A DNA stretch of 64,000 nucleotides from Streptomyces asoensis (lineage in GTDB: Bacteria > Actinomycetota > Actinomycetes > Streptomycetales > Streptomycetaceae), in contig NZ_CP049838.1 in NCBI RefSeq assembly GCF_013085465.1, forward strand, positions 7,130,001 through 7,194,000, written 5' to 3'. Below, piece after piece: positions 26,573-33,541 of the stretch. A program made the translations under genes and the position numbers. Within the stretch, counting starts at the first letter, position 1; the number at the start of each line of letters is the position of its first letter. The notes below the pieces were generated by a model. The model did not search any database and was not told the origin of the DNA. It saw only the letters and a list, made by a program, of their open reading frames with translations.

Positions 26573-26941
26573 ATGCGACTCATGCCGCGAACGGGCCTCG
26601 CCGCCCTGGTAGTTGCGGGCACCGCCCTGTTGGTGGGCGCGGCGCCCGCGCTGGCCGACGGCGGGACGCCGACGCCCGTCCCCTCCACCGCGGACCGGAC
26701 CGCGTCCCCCACCGAGGCCGGCAGCGACGCGACCCCGGTCCCGGCACCGACCGAGGCCGGTACCGCTCCGTCCGCCGTTCCGAGCCAGGTCAGCGTCGTG
26801 CCGCGGGGTGGGGCCGACACCGGGGTCGGCGAGCCCTCCGAGGGGCATGGCGGGCTGATCGGCGGCAGCGCGGCCGCGGTGTTCGCGGCGGCCGGCACGG
26901 GCTTCTACGTCGTACGGCGCCGGAGGGCGACCGGCGCATGA
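26573..26941 (+). CDS. Small secreted protein with C-terminal membrane anchor
   Basis: A 122-residue protein with a signal peptide ending ALAD, a Pro/Thr/Ala-rich middle, then a C-terminal helix (IGGSAAAVFAAAGTGFYVV) and a basic RRRRATG tail. This layout is that of a sortase substrate, but no LPxTG or LAxTG is present; the nearest match before the helix is GGADTGVGEP. ATG 26573 has AGAGAG upstream. The stop overlaps the sortase start (ATGA), so it may be the sortase partner with a divergent sorting motif. Function unknown. Confidence 0.75.
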   Translation: MRLMPRTGLAALVVAGTALLVGAAPALADGGTPTPVPSTADRTASPTEAGSDATPVPAPTEAGTAPSAVPSQVSVVPRGGADTGVGEPSEGHGGLIGGSAAAVFAAAGTGFYVVRRRRATGA

Positions 26942-27558
26942 GCCCGCTCTCCAGGCGCGCCCTGATCCTCTCGGCCCTGGCGGCGCCGCTGGTCGCGGGC
27001 TGTGCCGGCGACCCGGCCGACCCGGCTGCCCCGGGCGCCGCCGCACGTACGCCGGGCACCTCCTCGGCCCCCTCCGTCCGGGTGGCGCATCCCCTCGCGC
27101 GCTCGGTGCCGGTCGGGCTGCGGATTCCGGCCATCGGGGTCGACACCCCGGTCATGCGGCTGGGGCTGGCCGCCGACGGCAGCGTGCGGGTGCCTCCCGT
27201 CGAGGAGCACGACCGGGCGGGATGGTACGAGAACTCGCCGACACCGGGACAGACCGGACCGTCGGTGATCCTCGCCCATGTCACGGTCGGCACGTACGGG
27301 GACGGCGTCTTCCGGCACCTCGACCGGCTGCGCCGGGGCGACCGGATCGGGGCGCGTCTGGAGAACGGCACGACGGCCGAGTTCGCCGTCACCGAGGTGA
27401 CGACCGTCGACAAGGCGGAGTTCCCGACCGAGGAGGTCTACGGGAACGTGGACCGCCCCGAACTGCGTCTCATCACGTGCGGCGGCCCGCGTACCGGCGA
27501 CGGATACCGCGACAACGTGATCGTCTTCGCCGCCCTGACTCCCGCGGGAGAACGTTGA
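26938..27558 (+). CDS. Class F-type sortase with a lipobox
   Basis: A 206-residue sortase. Catalytic residues are visible: His114 in ILAHVT, Cys181 in LRLITCGG and Arg191 in GYRDNVIVFA. The N-terminus carries twin Arg (SRRALILSALAAPLVAGC) and a lipobox-like AGC, suggesting a lipid-anchored protein instead of a simple signal anchor. Class F sortases of actinobacteria are short and of poorly known role. It overlaps the small secreted protein (ATGA) and the downstream sigma factor (TTGA), so the three are co-translated. Confidence 0.88.
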   Translation: MSPLSRRALILSALAAPLVAGCAGDPADPAAPGAAARTPGTSSAPSVRVAHPLARSVPVGLRIPAIGVDTPVMRLGLAADGSVRVPPVEEHDRAGWYENSPTPGQTGPSVILAHVTVGTYGDGVFRHLDRLRRGDRIGARLENGTTAEFAVTEVTTVDKAEFPTEEVYGNVDRPELRLITCGGPRTGDGYRDNVIVFAALTPAGER

Positions 27559-28055
27559 AACGGCCTGCTCGGTCCCGTGAGAGGGCGGCGTCCGCGTTGT
27601 TCGCCGCCCTCTACCCGCGCCTCGCCGGCTGGTGCCGCCGTCTCGTCGACGACGACGAGACGGCGCACGAGATCGCCTCGGAGGCGTTCACCCGGCTCTG
27701 GGCCCGCTGGACGGCCGTGGCGGAGCCCCAGGGCTTTCTCTTCGTCACCGCCGCCAACCTGGTCCGCGACCACTGGCGCAAGCTCGAACGCGAGCGCCGG
27801 GCCCTGCGCCGGGCCACCGTCGAGGCCGCCGTCGCCCCGCCCGCCGAGCAGGCCGACCCCTCGGTGCGGCTGCTCGTGCAGTCCCTGCCCGACCGGCTGC
27901 GCGTCCCGATCCTGCTGCACTACTACGCTGACATGCCGATCCGGGAGGTGGCCGTGCTGACCGGGCGCAAGGAAGGAACCGTCAAGGCCGACCTGCACGC
28001 GGCCCGCGAACTGCTCCGCGCCCACCTGAGGAGAAGCCTTGATCACACCCGCTGA
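27555..28055 (+). CDS. ECF-type RNA polymerase sigma factor
   Basis: A 166-residue extracytoplasmic-function sigma factor. Region 2 is LFAALYPRLAGWCRRLVDDDETAHEIASEAFTRLW, and region 4 is LPDRLRVPILLHYYADMPIREVAVLTGRKEGTVKADLHAARELL, with the usual linker between. TTG 27555 overlaps the sortase stop by four bases and has GCGGGAG upstream; no ATG fits. It is followed by, and overlaps, a single-pass membrane protein that may be its anti-sigma factor. It could transcribe its own operon in response to wall stress. Confidence 0.88.
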   Translation: MKRPARSRERAASALFAALYPRLAGWCRRLVDDDETAHEIASEAFTRLWARWTAVAEPQGFLFVTAANLVRDHWRKLERERRALRRATVEAAVAPPAEQADPSVRLLVQSLPDRLRVPILLHYYADMPIREVAVLTGRKEGTVKADLHAARELLRAHLRRSLDHTR

Positions 28056-28566
28056 CGACTTCGACGACGGCCCGGACCTCGACCCCGACGACCCCCTCAC
28101 CGTCATCCTGGGGCCCGTCCCGGGCCACCTCGGCCCACCGCCCGGACGCTACGAGGAGATCCGCCGCGGCGCGATCCGCCGCCGGCTGCTGCGTACCGCG
28201 GCCGGGGTCGGCGCGACCTGCGGGATCGCCGCGCTCGCCGTCCTGCTGCCGCTGCACCTGACGGCGTCCGACGCACCCGCGCGCCCGGCGGTCCCGCTCG
28301 CCCCGCCGCCGGTGAGCGGCCCGTCGACCGTGCCCCCGCCGTCGACCTCGCCCGTACCGGCCACCGAGCTCCCTACCGAGGGGGCCGCGACCCCGGCCCC
28401 GGATCCACGGACGCCGACTGCCCGCGCCGCCACCGCTGTCCCGACCATCGGCCGCGACGACCGTAACGAGTCGCCGGAACCGACCACGGCGAGCGAACCG
28501 AGCAGGTCCTCGGTGGAGCAGTCCACCCCGTCCGTCGCGCCGTCGGCGTCGAGTGCGGGCCGTTGA
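28039..28566 (+). CDS. Single-pass membrane protein, possible anti-sigma factor
   Basis: A 175-residue protein. A short acidic cytoplasmic part with RYEEIRRGAIRRRLLRTAAG leads to one membrane helix (about 55-77), then a Pro/Ser/Thr-rich extracytoplasmic tail of about 100 residues. TTG 28039 overlaps the sigma gene by 17 bases and has GAGGAGAAG upstream. Position, topology and coupling suggest an anti-sigma factor, but there is no zinc-binding HxxxCxxC motif and the cytoplasmic part is short. Treat the role as inference. Confidence 0.68.
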   Translation: MITPADDFDDGPDLDPDDPLTVILGPVPGHLGPPPGRYEEIRRGAIRRRLLRTAAGVGATCGIAALAVLLPLHLTASDAPARPAVPLAPPPVSGPSTVPPPSTSPVPATELPTEGAATPAPDPRTPTARAATAVPTIGRDDRNESPEPTTASEPSRSSVEQSTPSVAPSASSAGR

Positions 28567-28769
28567 GATCGCCATACGCACCGCAGCCCTCGACGTGCGG
28601 TTGCCCTTGATCCGGTGATTGCTCCGTCAGACGATCCAGGGCGAGGATCGCGCTTTTTACGCCCGGTTCCGCCGTTTGGTCTCTACTTGCGCGGGTAATG
28701 ATGCGCCGTGGCGCACGGTGCAGGTATCGCGACACAGGGTCGGCAGGGCGGAGGGGGAGGGTGACTTCT

Positions 28770-29774
28770 GTGCGGACGCGGGCGGTTTTCCGTTGGCTGG
28801 GCGCGAACGCCGAGGCGCTCATCGCACTCGTCATGGCGGTGATCGTCGGTATTCTGGGGATTACCGGTTCCGTCTCGGCTGCCGTGGTCAACAGCGCGAT
28901 CCTGGCAACTCTCGCCGCTCTGGCACTTTCGGTATTGCGCAACAGGTGGGACTTCGGCGCAGAGCCCGATGCCCGCGCAAGATTACGTTCGGCCCAGCAG
29001 TCGTTGGACGAACTGCCGCGACACATCGGGCGGCTCAGCCAGATCGACGAGATGGTCACGGACTTCAGGGCGACCCTGGACGAGGAGTCCGCCATCAGAA
29101 TCCTCCGGGGGAATGAGATCACGCAGTCTCTGACGGAGGCGCGGGTCGACGCCAGGGAATGGATATTCCGCGGCGGTACCGCGACGTTCGTCAGGGCCGT
29201 GGTGCTCCCGGAGTGCATCCAGCGGGCTCGGCGGGCTCGTCGTTCCCTGAACGTCCGCCTGGAAATTCTCGATCCGCGCAGCCTGACGCTCTGCGACCGC
29301 TACGCGAACTTCTTTCGCCACGGCATGTCGGATCCCAACGAGGACGAGCAGACATGGACCGGCGAAGGGACTCAGTTGGAGCTGTACGCGACGATTTTCT
29401 CGGCTTGTTGGTGGAAACAGAACTACCCACCGCTCAGGATCGAGGTTGCCCTTTCGTCGACCGTGACCCTTTTCCGCTGGGACATGACGCAGAATTGTCT
29501 GTTCATAACGGAGCGCGGGCCCCGGTTCCCCGCGATGATGATCAGAGAAGGGCGCTTCTATTACGACTATTGGCGCAATGAGCTGGATGAACACTTCGAT
29601 CAGTCGCACAAGGTCCCTCTGGGGGACGCGCCAAGGTTGAGCGAGGACCCCACGCCGGCCGAGACGCGAGAGCTCTTTACCAGGCTGGATTTGGATCTCC
29701 CCGATCACGTCACCGACGACGATGTCAAACTCATCATCAGGCAAGCGATCAATGCCCAGAATCCATATGCGTGA
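28770..29774 (+). CDS. Two-TM membrane protein of unknown family (TIR module gene 1)
   Basis: A 334-residue protein I do not recognise. Two adjacent membrane helices (about 15-35 and 37-57) form a hairpin at the N-terminus, followed by a helical, possibly coiled-coil segment (70-115) and a soluble alpha/beta domain containing EWIFRGGTATFVRAVVLPEC and LNVRLEILDPRSLTLCDRY. The TM-hairpin-plus-sensor layout resembles membrane effectors of bacterial conflict systems, an analogy only. GTG 28770 is chosen for the GGAGG 9 bases upstream; ATG 28698 would add an arginine-rich stretch. GC is clearly lower than around it. It overlaps the next gene by 23 bases. Confidence 0.75.
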   Translation: MRTRAVFRWLGANAEALIALVMAVIVGILGITGSVSAAVVNSAILATLAALALSVLRNRWDFGAEPDARARLRSAQQSLDELPRHIGRLSQIDEMVTDFRATLDEESAIRILRGNEITQSLTEARVDAREWIFRGGTATFVRAVVLPECIQRARRARRSLNVRLEILDPRSLTLCDRYANFFRHGMSDPNEDEQTWTGEGTQLELYATIFSACWWKQNYPPLRIEVALSSTVTLFRWDMTQNCLFITERGPRFPAMMIREGRFYYDYWRNELDEHFDQSHKVPLGDAPRLSEDPTPAETRELFTRLDLDLPDHVTDDDVKLIIRQAINAQNPYA

Positions 29775-30396
29775 ACGTGAAGTCGTTAAAGCCCTGAGTG
29801 ACGGCTGTGTCCGGACCATCCAAGGATGGGTGCGGACGATACTGCCGAGAATCGATTCCGAACAACTTCCCGGAGCGGTTGTCCTGCATCCACTCGACTT
29901 CGTCTGCATGCCGCTGTGGCGAAAAGGTGGACTAGGTCTTTGCTTGCATGTCTGGCCATGGAGCGAAGAAAAATCGTCTCCCATCATCCATGCGCACAGC
30001 TGGGATCTGTGGAGTTATGTGATCTGCGGCACGATACTCAATGATGTCATGAGCGTCCGAGACGAGGGCGAGCGCCCGGAATTCGCCCTCTACGTCGTGA
30101 CCAGCAGGGGCCGGGTCGACGAATTCCAGGAAACGGGGCGGCTGGTCACCTGTGCGCGCAGAGAACGGCAGGAGATCCAGGCCGGACAGATCTATCGGCT
30201 TTCGTCGGGTCGGTTTCACCGCAGCGGTCACCGGGGTTTCACGGCGACTCTCGTCCTGGGCGAACAGCGTGAGGGCCTCGACAACCTCGTCCTCGGCTCG
30301 GTGGGCGGCTATCAGGGCAGTGACCTACCGCGTGAGACGTGTTCGGCCGACGATGCGCGGGCTCTGATCGAACGCATCGCCACACAGGTCCGATGA
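29752..30396 (+). CDS. Cupin-like protein of unknown function (TIR module gene 2)
   Basis: A 214-residue protein without a clear family match. The segment IIHAHSWDLWSYVICGTILND (His80, His82) and the later GQIYRLSSGRFHRSGH (His156) have the spacing and hydrophobic pattern of a cupin metal site, suggesting a small-molecule-binding or dioxygenase-like barrel. ATG 29752 is preferred over 29722 and 29767 for the AGGCAAG element upstream. Overlaps with both neighbours (23 bases before; ATGA with the TIR gene after) show tight coupling. Codons carry more A/T than nearby genes, a sign of transfer. Confidence 0.7.
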   Translation: MPRIHMREREVVKALSDGCVRTIQGWVRTILPRIDSEQLPGAVVLHPLDFVCMPLWRKGGLGLCLHVWPWSEEKSSPIIHAHSWDLWSYVICGTILNDVMSVRDEGERPEFALYVVTSRGRVDEFQETGRLVTCARRERQEIQAGQIYRLSSGRFHRSGHRGFTATLVLGEQREGLDNLVLGSVGGYQGSDLPRETCSADDARALIERIATQVR

Positions 30397-32042
30397 ACTT
30401 CTTCGTCAGCTACTCGCCCGCCGACGAACGCTGGGCGTCCTGGATCGCCTGGACGCTGGAGGAAGTCGGCTACCGGACCGTCCTCCAGGCGTGGGACTTC
30501 GTTCCGGGCACCAGCTTCGTGGACTTCATGGACCGCGGGGTCAGCGAGTCGGTGGCCGTCATCGCCGTCCTCTCACGTAACTACGAGCGGTCCTCCTACT
30601 GCCGTATGGAGTGGCAGGCCGCGCTGCGGGCCGACCCGGACGCTCCGGAGCGGCGACTGCTCACGGTCCGCGTCGAGGACATCTCGGTGGAGGGGCTGCT
30701 CGCCACCATCACCTACGTCGACCTGGTGCCGGTGGCCGACGCGTCCGCCGCTCGTGACCTGCTCCTCACCCGGGTCCGGCAGGCCCTCGACGGGCGGGCC
30801 CGGCCCAGCCTGCGTCCCGGCTACCCCGGCAGCGGCCCGTTCTCGCCCACCCCCGCCGTGCCGGTCGCGCCCGCCGTTCCGCCCGCCCCCGCCTCCGGCC
30901 GACCGCTCGGGAGGCCCGGCTGGGCCGGACGGCGCAGGCCCGCCGCGCCGCCGGCGTACCCGAGGGTCTGGGGGGACCCGGCGACCCGCGAGGCGGTCAC
31001 CGTGCTGCACCTGGCCGGGCCCTCCTTCGGCCGCGGTCAGGATCCTGCCGAATTACAGGCCGCGATCTGGGGCGATCTCGTCGAGCTCACCGACGCCGGG
31101 GCACCCTCGCCCGATCTGTTGGTCGTCACCGGCGACCTCACTGCCTCCGGCAGCCCCCGCGAGTTCGACCGGGCGCTGGCCTTCCTCACCGGACTGCGGG
31201 CGCTGCTCGGCCTCGAACCGCACCGGGTCGCCCTGGTCCCCGGCGGCCACGACGTCAACCAGGCTGCCTGCCGGGCCTACTTCAATACCTGCGAGGCCGA
31301 CGAGATGCCGCCCCGGCCGCCCTACTGGCCCAAGTGGCGGCACTCCGCACGGCTGTTCCAAGAGCTCTACCAGGGCCTCGACACCGTCTTCGACAGTGAT
31401 CAGCCATGGACGCTCTTCCCGGTGCCCGAACTGCACACGGTCGTCGCCGGGCTCAACTCCTCCATGGCGTACAGCCATCGGCCCGACGACCAGTACGGCT
31501 GGGTCGGGCCGGATCAGGCTGCCTGGTTCGCGCAGGCACTGCGGCCGTACGAGGAGGAGGGGTGGCTGCGCATCGGTGCGCTCCGGCACGCTCCCGCAGC
31601 CGCCCGGGCCGCTGTGCCGCGCGGTGCCACCCAGGACGGCCCGGGGCCGCTGGGCGACACCGACGTGCTGGCCCGGCTGACCGCGCCCCGGTTGCATCTG
31701 CTGCTGCACGGCCCGACCGGCCCCGGCGCGCAGGCCGCCCTGTCCACCCCCTCCGGCGAACTGCCGTTGCTCTGCGCCGACGGACCCGCCCGGCACATCC
31801 TGCTGCGCATGGGCCGCGACGGGCTCGCGGCCTGGCCGGGTCCTGGCGAGCCGCGCCGCAGTCGCGTCGAGTGGCGGCGGGCCCACCGGGCCTTCGCCCC
31901 CGGTACCCCCGGCGGCACCGGGACCGCCGGCGGCACCGGTACCCCCGGCGGCACCGGGACCGCCGGCGGCACCGGGACCGCCGACGGCGCTCCGGGCATC
32001 GGCACGGCCCCCGAACCCGAGCCGCGCGCCGCACAGCCGTAG
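30393..32042 (+). CDS. TIR domain fused to a degenerate metallophosphatase-like domain
   Basis: A 549-residue protein. Residues 1-130 are a TIR domain (NFFVSYSPADERWASWIAW at the start; LSRNYERSSYCRMEWQAAL holding Glu73, where NADase TIR domains keep their catalytic Glu). A Pro-rich linker (140-195) leads to a calcineurin-like phosphoesterase fold (about 200-480). Its metal motifs are eroded: the DxH motif reads AGPSF, GD is kept at 247-248, GNHD is GGHD at 284-287 and the final GHxH reads GPTG. It is probably a non-catalytic sensor. A GGTGTP repeat precedes the stop, after which WD40 coding resumes in another frame. ATGA overlap with the gene before. Confidence 0.85.
   Translation: MNFFVSYSPADERWASWIAWTLEEVGYRTVLQAWDFVPGTSFVDFMDRGVSESVAVIAVLSRNYERSSYCRMEWQAALRADPDAPERRLLTVRVEDISVEGLLATITYVDLVPVADASAARDLLLTRVRQALDGRARPSLRPGYPGSGPFSPTPAVPVAPAVPPAPASGRPLGRPGWAGRRRPAAPPAYPRVWGDPATREAVTVLHLAGPSFGRGQDPAELQAAIWGDLVELTDAGAPSPDLLVVTGDLTASGSPREFDRALAFLTGLRALLGLEPHRVALVPGGHDVNQAACRAYFNTCEADEMPPRPPYWPKWRHSARLFQELYQGLDTVFDSDQPWTLFPVPELHTVVAGLNSSMAYSHRPDDQYGWVGPDQAAWFAQALRPYEEEGWLRIGALRHAPAAARAAVPRGATQDGPGPLGDTDVLARLTAPRLHLLLHGPTGPGAQAALSTPSGELPLLCADGPARHILLRMGRDGLAAWPGPGEPRRSRVEWRRAHRAFAPGTPGGTGTAGGTGTPGGTGTAGGTGTADGAPGIGTAPEPEPRAAQP
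31902..31988 (+). repeat. 18-bp tandem repeat at the end of the TIR frame
   Basis: Four full units (31902, 31920, 31938, 31956) and a partial fifth follow the pattern GGNACCSCCGGCGGCACC, encoding GTPGGT/GTAGGT. C-runs of five occur in alternate units. The repeats sit just where the reading frame of the TIR protein and that of the WD40 protein change over. Confidence 0.85.
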
Positions 32043-32151
32043 CCGACTGGGCCTGCTCGCCGTCGAGTTCCTGTGCGATCTGGCCGACCCTCGGGCCTGC
32101 CAGGAGTGGGCCGAGCAGGCGCTGGGTGCCGGGGACCTCGAGGGCGCGGAC

Positions 32152-33528
32152 GTGTCCCGCGCCAACGCCGTGAAGATCCTCGCCCGGCTGCGGGTGCCCG
32201 CCCACACCGACCTGCGGGGCGTTGTTCTCGCCGGGGAGGATCTGTCCTACCGTGACTTCTCCGGCGTCGACCTCACTCGCGCCGACCTCACCGACGCGCT
32301 TCTCATCGGCGCCGACCTCTCGGGTGCCGTTCTGCGCGATGCCCGGCTGGCCGGCGCCCGGCTCGACGGTGCCGACCTGACCGGCGCCGACCTGCGCGGG
32401 GCCGACATGCGGCGGGCCCGGCTGATCCGCACCGACCTGACCGGCGCCAGGGTCGGGGGCGGCCACTGGCGGCGGGCAGCGCTCATCGGCGCGACCACCG
32501 GACCAGGGCTGCCGGGCACCCCGGAACTGGCCACTGCCGCGTTCGCGCCCGGCATGGCCGTCGACTTCGGCTTCCGGCCCTCCGCGGTCGGTGTGCCGTA
32601 CGGCTTCGACATGCGCACCAGCCGGCTGCCCGAACCCCTCTCCTGGAGCCCGGACGGCGAACTCCTCGCCGTCGGCGGCGAGGACGGCGGGGTGCTGGTC
32701 TGCGACGCCGCCACCGGCACCGTCCTGCGTACCCTCCAGGGCCACACCGCCCGCGTGTACGCCGTCAAGTTCCGCGAGCGGGTGCTGGCCACCGGCAGCG
32801 CCGATGGCACGGTACGGCTGTGGGACCCGGTGTCCGGCGCGTGCCGTCAGGTGCTCCGCGTTCACGAGAGCGGTGTCTGGCCGGTCGCCCTCGACGCGGT
32901 CCTGGCGACCGGCTGCGACGACCGCAAGGTACGCGTCTGGGACCTGGCCCGACGCCGGGTCACCGCCGTCCTCGAGGGGCACGCCGACCGGGTGTACGCC
33001 GTGGCGTTCGCGGCCGACGGCTCCTGGCTGGCCAGCGCCTCGTGGGACGGCCGAGTGGTGATCTGGCGGGACGGCACGGCCGCGCACCGGCTCACCGGCC
33101 ACACCGGCAAGGTGTGGACGGCCGCCGCCCATCCGCGCCGCCCGCTGCTGGCGACCGCCGGCGACGACCGGACCGTCCGCCTCTGGGACGCCCGCACGGG
33201 CCGTGAGCTCGCCGCGCTGACCGGCCACACCGGCCGTGTGCTGGCGGTCGCCTTCAGCCCGGACGGCGCCCGGCTGGCGAGCGGCGGCGAGGACGGCACA
33301 GTTCGGCTCTGGGAAGTCCCTGCCGACGGTCCGGCCGCGCTGCGCGCCACCCTGGTCGGACTGCCGGGGGGCTGGGCGGCGCTCGCGCCGTCCGGCGGCT
33401 ACAAGTACGAGGGGGACGTCACCGGCGAGTTCTGGCACGTGGTGGGCATGTGCCGGTTCGAGCCGGGAGAACTGGACGGTCATCTGAAGGGAGTGCGCAA
33501 CGTGCCGTCGGCGGACCCGCTGGAGTAG
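32152..33528 (+). CDS. Pentapeptide-repeat/WD40 protein, probably the split 3' part of the TIR gene
   Basis: From GTG 32152 there are 458 residues: a pentapeptide-repeat helix (about 23-118, A(D/N)LxG units), then six WD40 repeats (about 160-400; examples ADGTVRLWD, DDRTVRLWD, EDGTVRLWE), and a C-terminal block YKYEGDVTGEFWHVVGMCRF seen at the end of similar actinobacterial WD40 proteins. The coding pattern continues in frame upstream to about 32041 (LGLLAVEFLCDLADP), yet no ATG, GTG or TTG occurs in this frame between the stop at 31678 and GTG 32152, and no RBS precedes that GTG. I infer a frameshifted continuation of the TIR protein. Confidence 0.75.
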   Translation: MSRANAVKILARLRVPAHTDLRGVVLAGEDLSYRDFSGVDLTRADLTDALLIGADLSGAVLRDARLAGARLDGADLTGADLRGADMRRARLIRTDLTGARVGGGHWRRAALIGATTGPGLPGTPELATAAFAPGMAVDFGFRPSAVGVPYGFDMRTSRLPEPLSWSPDGELLAVGGEDGGVLVCDAATGTVLRTLQGHTARVYAVKFRERVLATGSADGTVRLWDPVSGACRQVLRVHESGVWPVALDAVLATGCDDRKVRVWDLARRRVTAVLEGHADRVYAVAFAADGSWLASASWDGRVVIWRDGTAAHRLTGHTGKVWTAAAHPRRPLLATAGDDRTVRLWDARTGRELAALTGHTGRVLAVAFSPDGARLASGGEDGTVRLWEVPADGPAALRATLVGLPGGWAALAPSGGYKYEGDVTGEFWHVVGMCRFEPGELDGHLKGVRNVPSADPLE

Positions 33529-33541
33529 GGCCCGCGCGCCG

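Noticed and set aside
26573..26941. Classical LPxTG sortase substrate
   Set aside because: Topology fits but no LPxTG or LAxTG precedes the C-terminal helix, so only a possible divergent motif is noted.
30990..31850. Active calcineurin-type phosphodiesterase in the TIR protein
   Set aside because: Key metal ligands of the first, third and last motifs are replaced, so an active-enzyme call is not supported.
31902..31988. Short regular repeats as a possible CRISPR or regulatory array
   Set aside because: Units are 18 bases, directly joined without spacers and in frame, so they are a coding tandem repeat.
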